Assembly: GCA_013205085.1 (NCBI GenBank)
Contig: JABMLH010000001.1
Location: forward strand, 62,001 to 126,000
DNA from: Microbacteriaceae bacterium VKM Ac-2854
Lineage (GTDB): Bacteria; Actinomycetota; Actinomycetes; Actinomycetales; Microbacteriaceae
Direction of reading: 5' to 3'
Length of the DNA stretch: 64,000 nt
The notes below the pieces were generated by a model. That model saw only the letters and a program-made list of their open reading frames with translations, ran no database searches and had not been told where the DNA came from. Position 1 is the first letter of the stretch. The number at the start of each line of letters is the position of its first letter. Shown here in pieces: positions 17,033 to 26,565 of the stretch. Position numbers and translations under genes: made by a program.

Positions 17033-19885
17033 CTAGGCCTGCCGGGACAGGTACGCGGCCTCCGTGCGGGTGGTCGCGCCGAGCTTGCGCAGGATGTTCG
17101 ACACGTGCACGCTCGCGGTCTTGATGCTGATGAAGAGCTCGTCGGCGATCTGGCGGTTGCTGTAGCCCTGGGTCACCAGCTCGAGCACCTGCTGCTCGCG
17201 TTCGGTGAGCCCGGCGACGGATGGGGGCACGGAGGCCTCGGATCCGCCCAGACGCTGTTCGAGCGCGTCGACCCGGCGCAGGATCAGCCCGGAGCCGAGG
17301 GTGCGCGCCTTCGCGGCGGCCGCGGCCGCGCTCACCCGGGCGCCGTCGCGATCCCCGTGGAACGCGAGGGCCTCCGCGAGCCGGATCTCGGCGTAGGGCT
17401 CGAGGTACGCCGGGGCGGTCGCCGAGCGGGCGGCCAGCGCGGCGGCGCGCCAGGCGGCCGGCTCGTCGCCGACGCCCGAGCCGCCCAGTTCGGCGTCGAT
17501 GAGGGCGATGAACACCGGCGCGGTCGGCCAGTCGGCGCAGAAGCGCAACACGGCACGCATCCGCGTCTCGGCATCATCGGGTAACGGCACCGCTCCCGCT
17601 CGGGCGGCGGCGATGGTGCGCGCGATCACGTGCAGCAGGGGGAGGTCCCAGCCGGGAACCGGTCGGTGTTCGGGCCCGAGCGTCGCGGCGACCTCGTGCC
17701 AGGCGTCCTCGATCCGGCCGTCCTCGAGGGCGATCTCGCCGGCCACGCGCGCGAGCCCCAGCAGCGATTCGGATTCGGTGCGCAGCTGCCGACTGAGCGG
17801 AGCGCGCCACCGGCGCAGCAGTCGGACGGCCTCGTCGTTGTCGCCGCGCCAGAGCACCGCCCAGAGCTTGCGGCGCTGGATGTGGGCGGCGAATCCGATC
17901 GGCGCGTCCAGCTCCAACGCGCGATCGAGCAGCTCATCCGCTCGGCTCCAGTCGCCCATCGAATACAGCGGATCGACGGTGTTGGTCAGCAGCATCGCGC
18001 CCGTGGTGCGCTCGACTCCGCGGTGCCGCGCGCGCTCCGCTCCCGCCTCCGCGGCTCGGATCGCTTCGTCGAAATGGCCGAGCAGGGCGAGGGCGTCGGA
18101 GTAGTTGATCCAGTAGCGAAGACGGGCGGAGTCGTCCTCGCCCGCCAGTGCTCCCGCCAGCTCGAGCTGTTGCAGACCCCGTTCGATGTGGCCGGCGTGA
18201 AGCAGTGACACGCCACGGATGTTGGCAGCGACGCTCATCCGGCTGTGGGAGGAGACCGATTCGGCGTGGGCGTACGCCTCGTCGGCAACCTCGACCGCCT
18301 CCGCGAAACGTGCCTCGAGCATCAGCCGCGCCGCCAGTTCGCCCAGGATGTAGGCGCGCAGCACACTCGGGGGCCGACCGTCGAGCACGCTCAGGGCCTC
18401 GCGGAGCAGTTCGATGGAGCCGAGCTGCCCGATGTTCGCGAGGTACGAGGCCTTGTCTCTGAGCATCCTCGCGTAGTCGGCGGGATCGTGGCCGGGATCC
18501 GAGAGCGCCAGCGCCTCGTCGACCAGGGCCACCGCGCGTTCGCCCTCGCCGGCGTTGCGCAGATCGTGCGCCGTCTCAGCCAGCAAGGGCACTTTGCTGC
18601 CGCGCTGGTCGGCGGGCACCTGATCCCACAGCTCGATGGCGCGCTCGCCCATCCTGGCGGCGGCGTCGTAGGCGAAGGAATCGCGCGCCTCGCGCATCGC
18701 GGTCACGGATGCGGCGAACGCGCTCGGCGCGTCGTGGGCGGCCATCCAGTGATACGAGATCTCGGCCGCCGAACCGCCGTGTTCGAGGGCGCGGGCGAAG
18801 TCGGTGTGCACGCGCACCCGTTCGCCGGGCAGCAACTCCTCGTGGATCGCGTCGCGGACCAGGGCGTGCCGGAAGGTGTACTCGGTGCCCTCGGCGACGA
18901 GGACCCCGCCCGCGATCGCCTCGCGGGCGGCGGCGTCGACCTCGGCGGGGTCGCCGGGGTAGACGCTGATGAAGAGGGAGTGCTGAACGCAGGTGCCTCC
19001 CGCCGAGAGCAGGCGCAGCATCCGCTGGGTGGATTCGCCCATCGTGTCGTAACGGGCGAGCAGGATGTCGCGCAGCGAGTCCGGGAAGCACTCCTCGTCG
19101 GCGCGGATCCCCGCATCGGCGATCTCTTCGATGAAGAACGGGACGCCGTCGCTGCGCTCGACCAGCACGCCGAGGTCGCGCGCGTCCGGCGCCTCGCCGC
19201 GGAGCGAGGTGACCATCTCGCGCACCTCGCTGCGGTTCAACCGCGACAGTTCGCGCCGCTGCACCCGTTCGCCGCGTTCCAGTTCGGGCAACCAGGAGCG
19301 CAACGGATGCCCTCGGCGCAGTTCGTCGCTGCGATAGCTGAGCAGGATGAGCAACCGGCCGCGATCGGCGACCCGGACGAGGAAGCGCAGCAGGGCGAGC
19401 GTGGCCGGGTCGGCCCAGTGCAGATCCTCCACAACGAGGACGACGGGACGCACGCGGGAGACGGACTCGAGCGCGGCGACCACCGCGTCGAAGACGAGCG
19501 ACGAGCCCGCGCGGGCGGTGAGGCGGCCTTCCTCCGCCGGGGCGATCTCGGGGAGCAGGATGCGCAGCCCCTCGCGCGCCGCGCCGACGGATTCGACGAG
19601 GGCCTCGGAGCCGATCACCCGCTCCAGCTCGCGCAGCGGGCCGATGACCGGCACGTACGGCGGGGCATCGCGTTCGAGATCGATCGACTGCCCGCGCAGC
19701 ACCAGCGCCTCGGCCGGCAGCCCGCGGGTGAACTCGGCGATGAGCCGTGACTTGCCGATGCCGGCCTCGCCACCGAGCACCACGGTGCGCGCCCCCTCGG
19801 CCACGGCCGCGTCGAACGCGTGCCGCAGAGCGCTCAGGTCGCCGTCGCGACCGATGAGCGCCGAGGGAGCCGCGCCTGTCTGCAT
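17033..19885 (-). CDS. Large ATP-binding LuxR-family regulator (LAL/MalT-type STAND protein)
   Basis: The 950-residue protein has an AAA/STAND ATPase at the N-terminus (Walker A GEAGIGKS at 39-46, Walker B VVLVVEDLHWAD near 150), a long helical repeat middle of TPR type, and a C-terminal LuxR helix-turn-helix (LTEREQQVLELVTQGYSNRQIADELF). Such proteins are ATP-dependent, ligand-gated transcription activators. It converges with the transport block and may control it or the small genes upstream. No Shine-Dalgarno sequence is evident; GACGAT lies six bases before the ATG, matching the leaderless pattern seen elsewhere. The inducer is unknown. Confidence 0.9.
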   Translation of the reverse strand: MQTGAAPSALIGRDGDLSALRHAFDAAVAEGARTVVLGGEAGIGKSRLIAEFTRGLPAEALVLRGQSIDLERDAPPYVPVIGPLRELERVIGSEALVESVGAAREGLRILLPEIAPAEEGRLTARAGSSLVFDAVVAALESVSRVRPVVLVVEDLHWADPATLALLRFLVRVADRGRLLILLSYRSDELRRGHPLRSWLPELERGERVQRRELSRLNRSEVREMVTSLRGEAPDARDLGVLVERSDGVPFFIEEIADAGIRADEECFPDSLRDILLARYDTMGESTQRMLRLLSAGGTCVQHSLFISVYPGDPAEVDAAAREAIAGGVLVAEGTEYTFRHALVRDAIHEELLPGERVRVHTDFARALEHGGSAAEISYHWMAAHDAPSAFAASVTAMREARDSFAYDAAARMGERAIELWDQVPADQRGSKVPLLAETAHDLRNAGEGERAVALVDEALALSDPGHDPADYARMLRDKASYLANIGQLGSIELLREALSVLDGRPPSVLRAYILGELAARLMLEARFAEAVEVADEAYAHAESVSSHSRMSVAANIRGVSLLHAGHIERGLQQLELAGALAGEDDSARLRYWINYSDALALLGHFDEAIRAAEAGAERARHRGVERTTGAMLLTNTVDPLYSMGDWSRADELLDRALELDAPIGFAAHIQRRKLWAVLWRGDNDEAVRLLRRWRAPLSRQLRTESESLLGLARVAGEIALEDGRIEDAWHEVAATLGPEHRPVPGWDLPLLHVIARTIAAARAGAVPLPDDAETRMRAVLRFCADWPTAPVFIALIDAELGGSGVGDEPAAWRAAALAARSATAPAYLEPYAEIRLAEALAFHGDRDGARVSAAAAAAKARTLGSGLILRRVDALEQRLGGSEASVPPSVAGLTEREQQVLELVTQGYSNRQIADELFISIKTASVHVSNILRKLGATTRTEAAYLSRQA

Positions 19886-20021
19886 GTGCTCATCGTCGCA
19901 CCGACCACCGACATCGGGTTGCCCATCGGCAGGAACTGCGGGGTGCCTGTCCGCTTCTCCCGCAGGGGGCGGTTCAGTGTCTCTCGCCGGTGGTGGTTCC
20001 GTGTATCTCGCCGCGGGCGTT

Positions 20022-20198
20022 TCAGTGCGCGTGGCGAGGCGCCGGGCGCCACCGGAACAGGGCGGCGACGATGCCGGACGGCGGCGTGACCGCGGTCGCT
20101 TCGCGCTCCTCCTGCAGCCGTCGACGTTCGAGCTCGGCCGTCAGTCGCGCCTCGTGTTCGCGATACAGCGTGTGGAACGCGTACTCGTTGACCATCAT
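20022..20198 (-). CDS. 58-residue charged microprotein, function unknown
   Basis: The start at 20198 is chosen because GGAAGGAAG lies at correct spacing upstream (ATG-ATG-GTC follows). The peptide begins MMVNEYAFHTLYREHEARL and has an Arg/Glu-rich helix (ERRRLQEEREA) and a hydrophobic/aromatic patch (GIVAALFRWRP) near its end. Short charged-helix proteins of this type are common beside LuxR regulators in actinobacteria, but no function can be assigned. It is divergent from the 41-residue membrane microprotein. Confidence 0.6.
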   Translation of the reverse strand: MMVNEYAFHTLYREHEARLTAELERRRLQEEREATAVTPPSGIVAALFRWRPAPRHAH

Positions 20199-20391
20199 GA
20201 TCGCTTCCTTCCGATTGATGGTCTCCACGTTCCTCGCCGAGCCCGTCCCGGGGCATCGGGGGTGCGCCCTATCTCTGCGCGCGGGCCGCGTCGCGCGGAA
20301 ATAAGGCATCCGCCCGAGGCGACGCCGACCGCCTAGAGAGCACCGTTGACGTCAGACGCAGAAAGCGCCTCGAATCCAGGAGTTGATCGTT

Positions 20392-20517
20392 ATGGTGTTC
20401 CTCATCGTTCTCGCCGCCCTCGTTGTCTGGGCCCTCGCCGCCACCGTCTTCGTCGTCATCCGCGACGGTTACCGCCCGATCGCCACGCGGATGGAGGGCG
20501 AGGCGCGGACGCTGTGA
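20392..20517 (+). CDS. 41-residue single-helix membrane microprotein
   Basis: A 42-codon frame starts with ATG at 20392 behind AGGAG at good spacing and ends with TGA at 20515-20517. The product begins MVFLIVLAALVVWALAAT, a single hydrophobic helix of about 23 residues, then a charged tail (RDGYRPIATRMEGEARTL). Topology is likely N-out with the tail in the cytoplasm. Small size and a clean ribosome site argue for a real gene. A palindrome follows 28 bases after the stop. The function is unknown. Confidence 0.65.
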   Translation: MVFLIVLAALVVWALAATVFVVIRDGYRPIATRMEGEARTL

Positions 20518-20545
20518 GTCGTGGCGCTGGGCGTCGTGGCTCTCG

Positions 20546-20669
20546 GCGAACACCTGGGCTGGCGCGAGCGAACGGCACCCCTTCCGGGCGGTGGGCGATC
20601 CGCGGAGTTCTGCGGATCCGGCCACGGTAGGGGATGGTGCGTTTCGCTGACGCCAGCCCAGGTGTTCGC
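20546..20669. repeat. Large palindrome, core-sharing family, copy 2
   Basis: GCGAACACCTGGGCTGGCG (20546-20564) is perfectly complementary to 20651-20669. Pairing continues inward with mismatches. The core GATCCGCGGAGTTCTGCGG lies at 20597-20615. It lies downstream of the 41-residue gene and of a convergent pseudogene. Confidence 0.85.
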
Positions 20670-20713
20670 GCGCCGGCGAGAGCGAGCAGCCGCGAATCCG
20701 CGGAACGGGGTCC

Positions 20714-20779
20714 GCGAATCCGCAACATCAAGGCAGCGAATCCGCAACATCGAAGCAGCGAATCCGCAACATCGAAGTC
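20714..20779. repeat. Three tandem 22-bp repeats
   Basis: Three head-to-tail copies starting GCGAATCCGCAACATC at 20714, 20736 and 20758 differ at only a few bases; a truncated copy lies near 20690. There are no spacers, so it is not CRISPR. It could be a protein-binding array or a slippage product. Confidence 0.85.
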
Positions 20780-20841
20780 GCTACTCCTTCGTCCTCAACG
20801 TGACGGCGACGCTGCACCGTCCGTCCGGATCCGCCTGCGTG

Positions 20842-21318
20842 TCAAGGATGGAACGCCTCGAAAGCGTCGTCCGCCACCGCCGCGATCTGCCCTCCGCCGT
20901 ACAAGCGAATCCTGCGCGGACCGTGGTGCGCCACGTCATCGGCGAAATCACGATGGTCGTATCCCATCGGCACGTACAGCACGGTATCGCCGAGCTGCAC
21001 GGCGACTGCGCTCGAACTGACCGGCTCGAACCTCGACAACGATCCGGGAGGGATCGCTCTCCGTGGCGAGGGTCGCATCGTCGATCGTGAATGTGTGACG
21101 GTCAGAGCCGCCGTCGAGCCGAGCGACGGTCACCGCGGCGGTGGATCGGTCGAGATCGACGGGCCAGGAGCCGCGAGCAGATGCACCGGAGACGGCCGCA
21201 CGGTCGTGCGGGTCCCGGCGGAAGACAGACGATCGACTCGGAGACATTGATGCCGGGGGCCAACGCATCGTCGAAGCAGTCACAGTACGCGTCGACATCT
21301 TGCCTGGGAAAACGCTCA
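20842..21318 (-). pseudogene. Frameshifted remnant of an unidentified protein
   Basis: Protein-like sequence runs through three minus-strand frames. First comes [20 protein letters not shown] and on to SESIVCLPPG; next DPHDRAAVSGASARGSWPVD and on to TIDDATLATESDPSRIVVEV; last RFEPVSSSAVAVQLGDTV and on to AVADDAFEAFHP with a stop at 20842. Switches near 21212 and 21035 imply two frameshifts, giving a product of about 155 residues when rejoined. No start codon or ribosome site is clear, so the 5' end may be lost in the purA promoter region. The family was not recognised. Sequencing error is possible but would need two events. Confidence 0.45.
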
Positions 21319-21354
21319 CGTCCACCCATCCCACCCCACAAAACCCACCCCCGC

Positions 21355-21360
21355 TACAAT
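21355..21360 (+). promoter_or_regulatory. Candidate -10 box for purA
   Basis: TACAAT is a near-consensus -10 hexamer. It would give a leader of roughly 100 bases before the purA start, containing a small GTGGGA/TCCCAC hairpin. No convincing -35 box is visible in the C-rich sequence upstream. Confidence 0.45.
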
Positions 21361-21466
21361 GAGTTGGCTGGTCGCGCGGAGGCGGCAGGCACCGCCCGCG
21401 CGGAGGCCAGCCGCCCGTCCCGCGCACCCGTGGGATGTCTCCCCTCCCACGTGCAGAGGACCAGCC

Positions 21467-22756
<1,290 letters not shown>

Positions 22757-22771
22757 GCCTCAACACCCCAG

Positions 22772-22836
22772 GAGCCCGTTGCGGGCACGGGAACCTCGTC
22801 GAGAGGGTTCCCATGCCGACAGCGGGCTCTTTCGTT
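22772..22836 (+). terminator. Rho-independent terminator of purA
   Basis: Arms 22772-22796 and 22805-22829 (GAGCCCGTTGCGGGCACGGG and its near-complement) form a long hairpin followed by TTTCGTT. Confidence 0.8.
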
Positions 22837-22857
22837 GACGGCGCGTGGATCGGCTGA

Positions 22858-23304
22858 TCAGTAGCCGGCGGAGGCGGTGCCCGCCAGCATCGCGCCGATG
22901 CCGGCGAGGATCGCGCCGCCGAGCGAGAGCCAGAACAGTGCGGTGAGTCCGCCGACCACCACCCCGACGATCGCGAAGCCGCGACCAGCCGGCTCCTTCT
23001 TCAGCCCGACCAGGCCGAAGATCAGCGCGCCGAGCGGGAGGATGACGGTGAAGCCACCGACGATCGACACCAGCCCGAGCACCATCGCGGTGATGCTGAG
23101 CCCCTTCGGCTGCACCTGCACGAACTGCACGGGCGCGACGGGCATCATCGGCACGCCGTAGGTCGCGAGTGGTGCCGCGGGCGGTGCCGAGGATGGCGCA
23201 CTGTACGACGCCGGCGGCTGACCGGCCGGCGAAGGCATGGCATGCGGCGGCGGAGGCTGCACGATCGGATCGGATTCGGCGGCGTGCGGATACGGGTCGG
23301 ACAC
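22858..23304 (-). CDS. DUF4190-type small membrane protein with Pro-rich N-terminus
   Basis: A 148-residue protein starting at GTG 23304 behind a GGGAG site. Residues 1 to about 75 are Pro/Ala-rich and disordered (QPPPPHAMPSPAGQPPASYS). They are followed by two hydrophobic helices separated by a short KKEPAGRGFA loop (GLSITAMVLGLVSIVGGFTV; FAIVGVVVGGLTALFWLSLG), the DUF4190 pattern. Such proteins are common in actinobacterial membranes without known function. It is convergent with purA. An upstream extension in the same frame lacks a ribosome site and was not used. Confidence 0.75.
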   Translation of the reverse strand: MSDPYPHAAESDPIVQPPPPHAMPSPAGQPPASYSAPSSAPPAAPLATYGVPMMPVAPVQFVQVQPKGLSITAMVLGLVSIVGGFTVILPLGALIFGLVGLKKEPAGRGFAIVGVVVGGLTALFWLSLGGAILAGIGAMLAGTASAGY

Positions 23305-23558
23305 GTGGATCTCCCTGGTCGGACGAGTCGGAATTGACGGCCCCGAGGGCCCGCGAACATCCGATCGCGATGACCCGGAGCCACGTCCACCCGACGCTAT
23401 CCGGCGCCTCGAATCCGGAGAGCTCCCGGACGCGGAGTCCGTCGCCGAGCGGACGATTCCGGTCGCGAGCTCGTCCCTCCGATTCGGTGTCGGAGGTGTT
23501 ACGTACGGTCGATCACAGCAGTCGGGGCGGGACGAGAACGGAGGTCGATGAATGAACA

Positions 23559-23590
23559 TAACGCCTTGCGTCACTAACGCGTTGCGTTAT
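23559..23590 (+). promoter_or_regulatory. Twin operator dyads and promoter of the toxin-antitoxin pair
   Basis: Two dyads, AACGC-CTT-GCGTc and AACGC-GTT-GCGTT, lie at 23560-23572 and 23576-23588, their centres 16 bp apart. They overlap a possible -35 (TTGCGT, 23566) and -10 (TATATG, 23588) with a 16-bp spacer. Binding by the HigA-like antitoxin would block polymerase, giving autoregulation. Confidence 0.65.
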
Positions 23591-23601
23591 ATGGTGACGT
23601 C

Positions 23602-23886
23602 GTGATCGGCTCGTTCGGCGATCGCGACACCGAGCGTCTATGGCGACGCGAAGTCGTCAGGGGCTTCGACCCGCGGTTATTTCGCCCTGCATTGCGGAAG
23701 CTCGTTGTGCTCGACGCCGCTGTACAACTCGGCGACCTCCGAGCGCCGCCCGGGAATCGTTTGGAACGGTTGAAGGGAGCGCGAGCCGGCCAACACAGCA
23801 TTCGAATCAACGACCAATGGCGGATCTGCTTCGTCTGGACCGAGAGCGGCCCGGAGCACGTGCAGATCGTCGACTACCACTCCTGA
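23602..23886 (+). CDS. HigB/RelE-family toxin
   Basis: The 94-residue product matches the HigB-1 (RelE superfamily) pattern. It has FDPRLFRPALRKLVVLDAA in the helical N-half, then RLERLKGARAGQHSIRINDQ and WRICFVWTESGP, the conserved mRNA-interferase core, ending VQIVDYHS. It would cleave mRNA on the ribosome unless bound by the antitoxin encoded 8 bases downstream. The start is GTG 23602, only 8 bases after a possible -10 box, so the message may be leaderless; an ATG at 23592 is out of frame. The toxin-first order is usual for higBA. Confidence 0.85.
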   Translation: MIGSFGDRDTERLWRREVVRGFDPRLFRPALRKLVVLDAAVQLGDLRAPPGNRLERLKGARAGQHSIRINDQWRICFVWTESGPEHVQIVDYHS

Positions 23887-23894
23887 GGAGCGAT

Positions 23895-24188
23895 ATGGAC
23901 AAGCTGGCCCCCGTCCCTCCGGGGGAGGTGCTGATGGAGGAGTTCATCTCGGCGCACGGAATCACTCAGCATCGGGTCGCCGTCGACATCGGCGTACCGC
24001 CGCGCCGGATCAACGAGATCGTGCACGGCACGCGACGTATCTCAGCCGACACCGCGTTGCGGCTCGGCCGCTACTTCGGAACCTCCGCTCAGTTCTGGAT
24101 CAATCTGCAGAGCCACTACGACCTCGAGGTGCAGCTCGATGTGATCGGAGACGCCCTCTATTCGATCGAACCGCTGCGAACGGCCTGA
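23895..24188 (+). CDS. HigA-family antitoxin (XRE-type helix-turn-helix)
   Basis: The 97-residue protein begins PVPPGEVLMEEFISAHGI, the standard HigA/VapI opening. Its helix-turn-helix (TQHRVAVDIGVPPRRINEIV) is followed by RRISADTALRLGRYFGTSAQ and FWINLQSHYDLE. It binds and neutralises the HigB-like toxin and should repress the pair through the AACGC-NTT-GCGT dyads upstream. The ATG is preceded by GAGGAG seven bases upstream, a strong site that would favour antitoxin over toxin synthesis. Confidence 0.88.
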   Translation: MDKLAPVPPGEVLMEEFISAHGITQHRVAVDIGVPPRRINEIVHGTRRISADTALRLGRYFGTSAQFWINLQSHYDLEVQLDVIGDALYSIEPLRTA

Positions 24189-24213
24189 GTTCCGTGCCCG
24201 GGCCGAGCCGTGA

Positions 24214-24852
24214 TCAGCGCAGCCCCGCGCGGTGGGCCCAGATCGCCAGGTCGACCCGGTTGCGTGCGCCGAGTTTGGTCGACAGGGCGGCGAGGTGGCT
24301 CTTCACCGTGCTGACGCTGATGAAGAGCTCACGCGCGATCTCGCTGTTGCTGCCGCCGCGGGCGACGGCGGCCAGCACCTCCGCCTCGCGCTCGGTCAAG
24401 GGCTGCATCGGGGGAGGGGGCGGCGCGTCGTGGGCGAAGGTGTCGAGCAGTCGCACGGTCACGTTCGGCGCGATCAGGGCGTCCCCGGCGGCTGCCGCGC
24501 GGACCGCCTGGCCGAGCAACTCGCCGCCCGAGTCCTTCAGCAGGAAGCCGCGGGCGCCCGCGCGCAGGGCGCCGTAGACGTACTCATCGAGGTCGAAGGT
24601 GGTGATGATCACCACGGCGAGCGGATCGGCGACGTCCGGCCCCGCGAGCATCCGGGTCGCTTCGATACCGTCGCGCAACGGCATCCGGATGTCGAACAGG
24701 CAGACATCGGGGCGGAGCCGACGGGCGAGTTCGACCGCGCGCTCGCCGTCCGCCGCCTGACCGACCACCTCGATGTCGAGCTGGGCGCCGAGGATCGCGA
24801 CGAGCCCGGCGCGCACCAGTTCCTGGTCATCCGCGACCAGGACCCGGATCAT
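24214..24852 (-). CDS. Two-component response regulator, NarL/LuxR family
   Basis: The 212-residue protein has a receiver domain with acidic pair DD8-9, phosphoacceptor Asp54 (VCLFDIRMP) and Lys near 105 (FLLKDSGG), then a LuxR helix-turn-helix (LTEREAEVLAAVARGGSNSE). It is a DNA-binding output protein for the adjacent sensor kinase, whose stop codon overlaps its start (ATGA), so they are co-translated. It converges with the higBA pair. Targets may include the membrane gene upstream in the same minus-strand run. Confidence 0.92.
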   Translation of the reverse strand: MIRVLVADDQELVRAGLVAILGAQLDIEVVGQAADGERAVELARRLRPDVCLFDIRMPLRDGIEATRMLAGPDVADPLAVVIITTFDLDEYVYGALRAGARGFLLKDSGGELLGQAVRAAAAGDALIAPNVTVRLLDTFAHDAPPPPPMQPLTEREAEVLAAVARGGSNSEIARELFISVSTVKSHLAALSTKLGARNRVDLAIWAHRAGLR

Positions 24853-25937
24853 CGGCGCCCTCGAACGGCACGTCCCAGCGGCAGCGCGGCGGTGACGGAT
24901 CCGGGCATCACCGACACGGTTCCGCCGAGCAGGGCCGCCCGCTCGGTCATGCCCGTGATGCCGTAGCCGGGAGCGCTCGGTGCCTGCGGTTCGCCGTCAT
25001 CCGTGATGCGCAGCCGAAGCTCGTGCGAATCCGCATCCACCACCACTCGGATGCGGGTGACGCCGCGCGCGTGGCGGCGGGCGTTGGTCACCGCCTCCTG
25101 GGCGATCCGGAACGCGGCGGCGCCGACGGCGGGCGGCACGTCGAGGTCGGCGAGGGTCCCGAGGGCAACCTCGACGGTCGGATCCTCCGCCCGGGCGAGA
25201 GTGTGCAGGTCGGCGAGCCGGGCGTCGTCCTGCCGCAGCACGCGCACCATCGAGCGCATCTCGGCGAGGGTCCGCGACGCCTCCGTCTCGATCACCCGCA
25301 GCGCTTCCGACGCCGACTCCGGCCGGGCGGCCATCGTGGCGAGTCCGGCTTGGGCCTGGATCGCGATCGCGGAGACGTGGTGCGCCACCGTGTCGTGCAG
25401 GTCGCGGGCCAGGCGCTCGCGTTCCAGCATCCGCCCCCGCTCGATCTCGCGCAGGCGGCCGGCTGCCCGGGAGCGCACGGCGAAGGCGAGGGTCGCCGCC
25501 GCGACGACGACGGCGGACCCGCCGACGGTGTCCTGCACCGATCCGCGCAGCAGTTGCACCGCCAGGCCCGCGACGACGAGCGCCCCGCCGAGCACCATCG
25601 CCCGGCCCGAGGCCCACCGGAACAGCGCGTAGAGGTAGATCAGCACGTACGCCCCGCTGACCAGCTGCGGGCTGTGTCCGAGCGCGATCGTCTCGACCTG
25701 GGTGACGAGCGCCGTCGTCACGAAGACGACGAACGGATGCGTGCGGCGCCAGAGCAGGCCGGGCAGCAGCAGGAGCAGAACGATCAGCGAGGGAACGACG
25801 GCGGGGAGCCCGGGCCGCAGCAGCGCCTCCGCGACGGCCGCGAGGGCGAACGCGCCGATCAGCGCGGCGTCGCGCCACCCCGGGCCGGCCGGCGCCGGGA
25901 CGGCGGACGGCAGCGTCCACACCGAGCGCATCAGCAT
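24849..25937 (-). CDS. Sensor histidine kinase, HisKA_3 (DesK/NarL) type
   Basis: This sensor has about five N-terminal membrane helices with little extracytoplasmic loop, then the HisKA_3 dimerisation helix with phosphorylatable His in RLARDLHDTVAHHVSAIAIQ. An HATPase domain ends in DDGEPQAPSAPGYGITGMTE. The ATG at 25937 is preferred; a GTG at 25961 in frame overlaps the upstream gene by 20 bases and has no ribosome site. It phosphorylates the response regulator downstream. A signal sensed within the membrane (for example cell-envelope stress) is typical for this topology, but that is inference. Confidence 0.88.
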   Translation of the reverse strand: MLMRSVWTLPSAVPAPAGPGWRDAALIGAFALAAVAEALLRPGLPAVVPSLIVLLLLLPGLLWRRTHPFVVFVTTALVTQVETIALGHSPQLVSGAYVLIYLYALFRWASGRAMVLGGALVVAGLAVQLLRGSVQDTVGGSAVVVAAATLAFAVRSRAAGRLREIERGRMLERERLARDLHDTVAHHVSAIAIQAQAGLATMAARPESASEALRVIETEASRTLAEMRSMVRVLRQDDARLADLHTLARAEDPTVEVALGTLADLDVPPAVGAAAFRIAQEAVTNARRHARGVTRIRVVVDADSHELRLRITDDGEPQAPSAPGYGITGMTERAALLGGTVSVMPGSVTAALPLGRAVRGRR

Positions 25938-25941
25938 CCGC

Positions 25942-26565
25942 TCATCGTACGGCGACCACACGGAGCGCGGGGCGGATCGACAGCTCGGCGATCAAGAGCG
26001 GGATCACCCAGCCGGCGCCCATCAGCACCGCGCGCGTCGCCTCGTTCGTCGGTCCGACGAGCAGCACGTACGGCAGGGTGAGCACGGCCTGCGTTCCGGC
26101 GGCCGCCGCGACCGCGTAGGCCCGCGCCATCCACGCCCGATGCCGCCGGATGTCGCCGCGGCGCACGGCGACGACTCCGAGAACGATGCCGACGGCCATC
26201 AGCGTGCCGAACAGGAGGCGCATCACCAGCAGGGCGGGCCCGTCGCCGGCCGGGAGCGGATAGAACACCGCCATCCACAGCCCGGAGAGCGCCGCCGCGA
26301 CGCCGCACGGCGCCACGATGCGGCCCGCGATCCGATGCCAGCGCGGCCGTCGCCGCCGCAGCCCGGCGTCGAACTGCAGGGCGCCGAAGACGGCGTAGAC
26401 GCTCGCGCCCACGATGTGGATCACCACGGGCACGGGGGAGGCGAAGAAGCGCGCGTTCTCGGCCGTCACCGGCCCGCCGCCGCTGAGTTCGGTCACCCGC
26501 ATGGCTCCGGCGAGGATCGGGATGAGGCTGAGCAGGATCAGCGCGGGGGCGGTCAATCGCTTCAT
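25942..26565 (-). CDS. DUF2306-like polytopic membrane protein
   Basis: The 207-residue protein has about six hydrophobic helices beginning at residue 5 (LTAPALILLSLIPILAGAMR). It has an HI(V)G motif in helix 2 (VVIHIVGASVYAVFGALQF), a charged loop with RRRRPRWHRIAGR and a second His in DIRRHRAWMARAYA. This His-containing layout resembles DUF2306 and related heme- or quinone-associated membrane families. It lies directly upstream of the kinase (a few bases apart), so it may take part in sensing or be a regulated target. The start is fixed by the hydrophobic N-terminus. Confidence 0.65.
   Translation of the reverse strand: MKRLTAPALILLSLIPILAGAMRVTELSGGGPVTAENARFFASPVPVVIHIVGASVYAVFGALQFDAGLRRRRPRWHRIAGRIVAPCGVAAALSGLWMAVFYPLPAGDGPALLVMRLLFGTLMAVGIVLGVVAVRRGDIRRHRAWMARAYAVAAAAGTQAVLTLPYVLLVGPTNEATRAVLMGAGWVIPLLIAELSIRPALRVVAVR

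Noticed and set aside
24849-25961. GTG 25961 as kinase start
   Set aside because: It lies inside the upstream gene and has no ribosome site; ATG 25937 follows that stop more naturally, though the choice is not certain.
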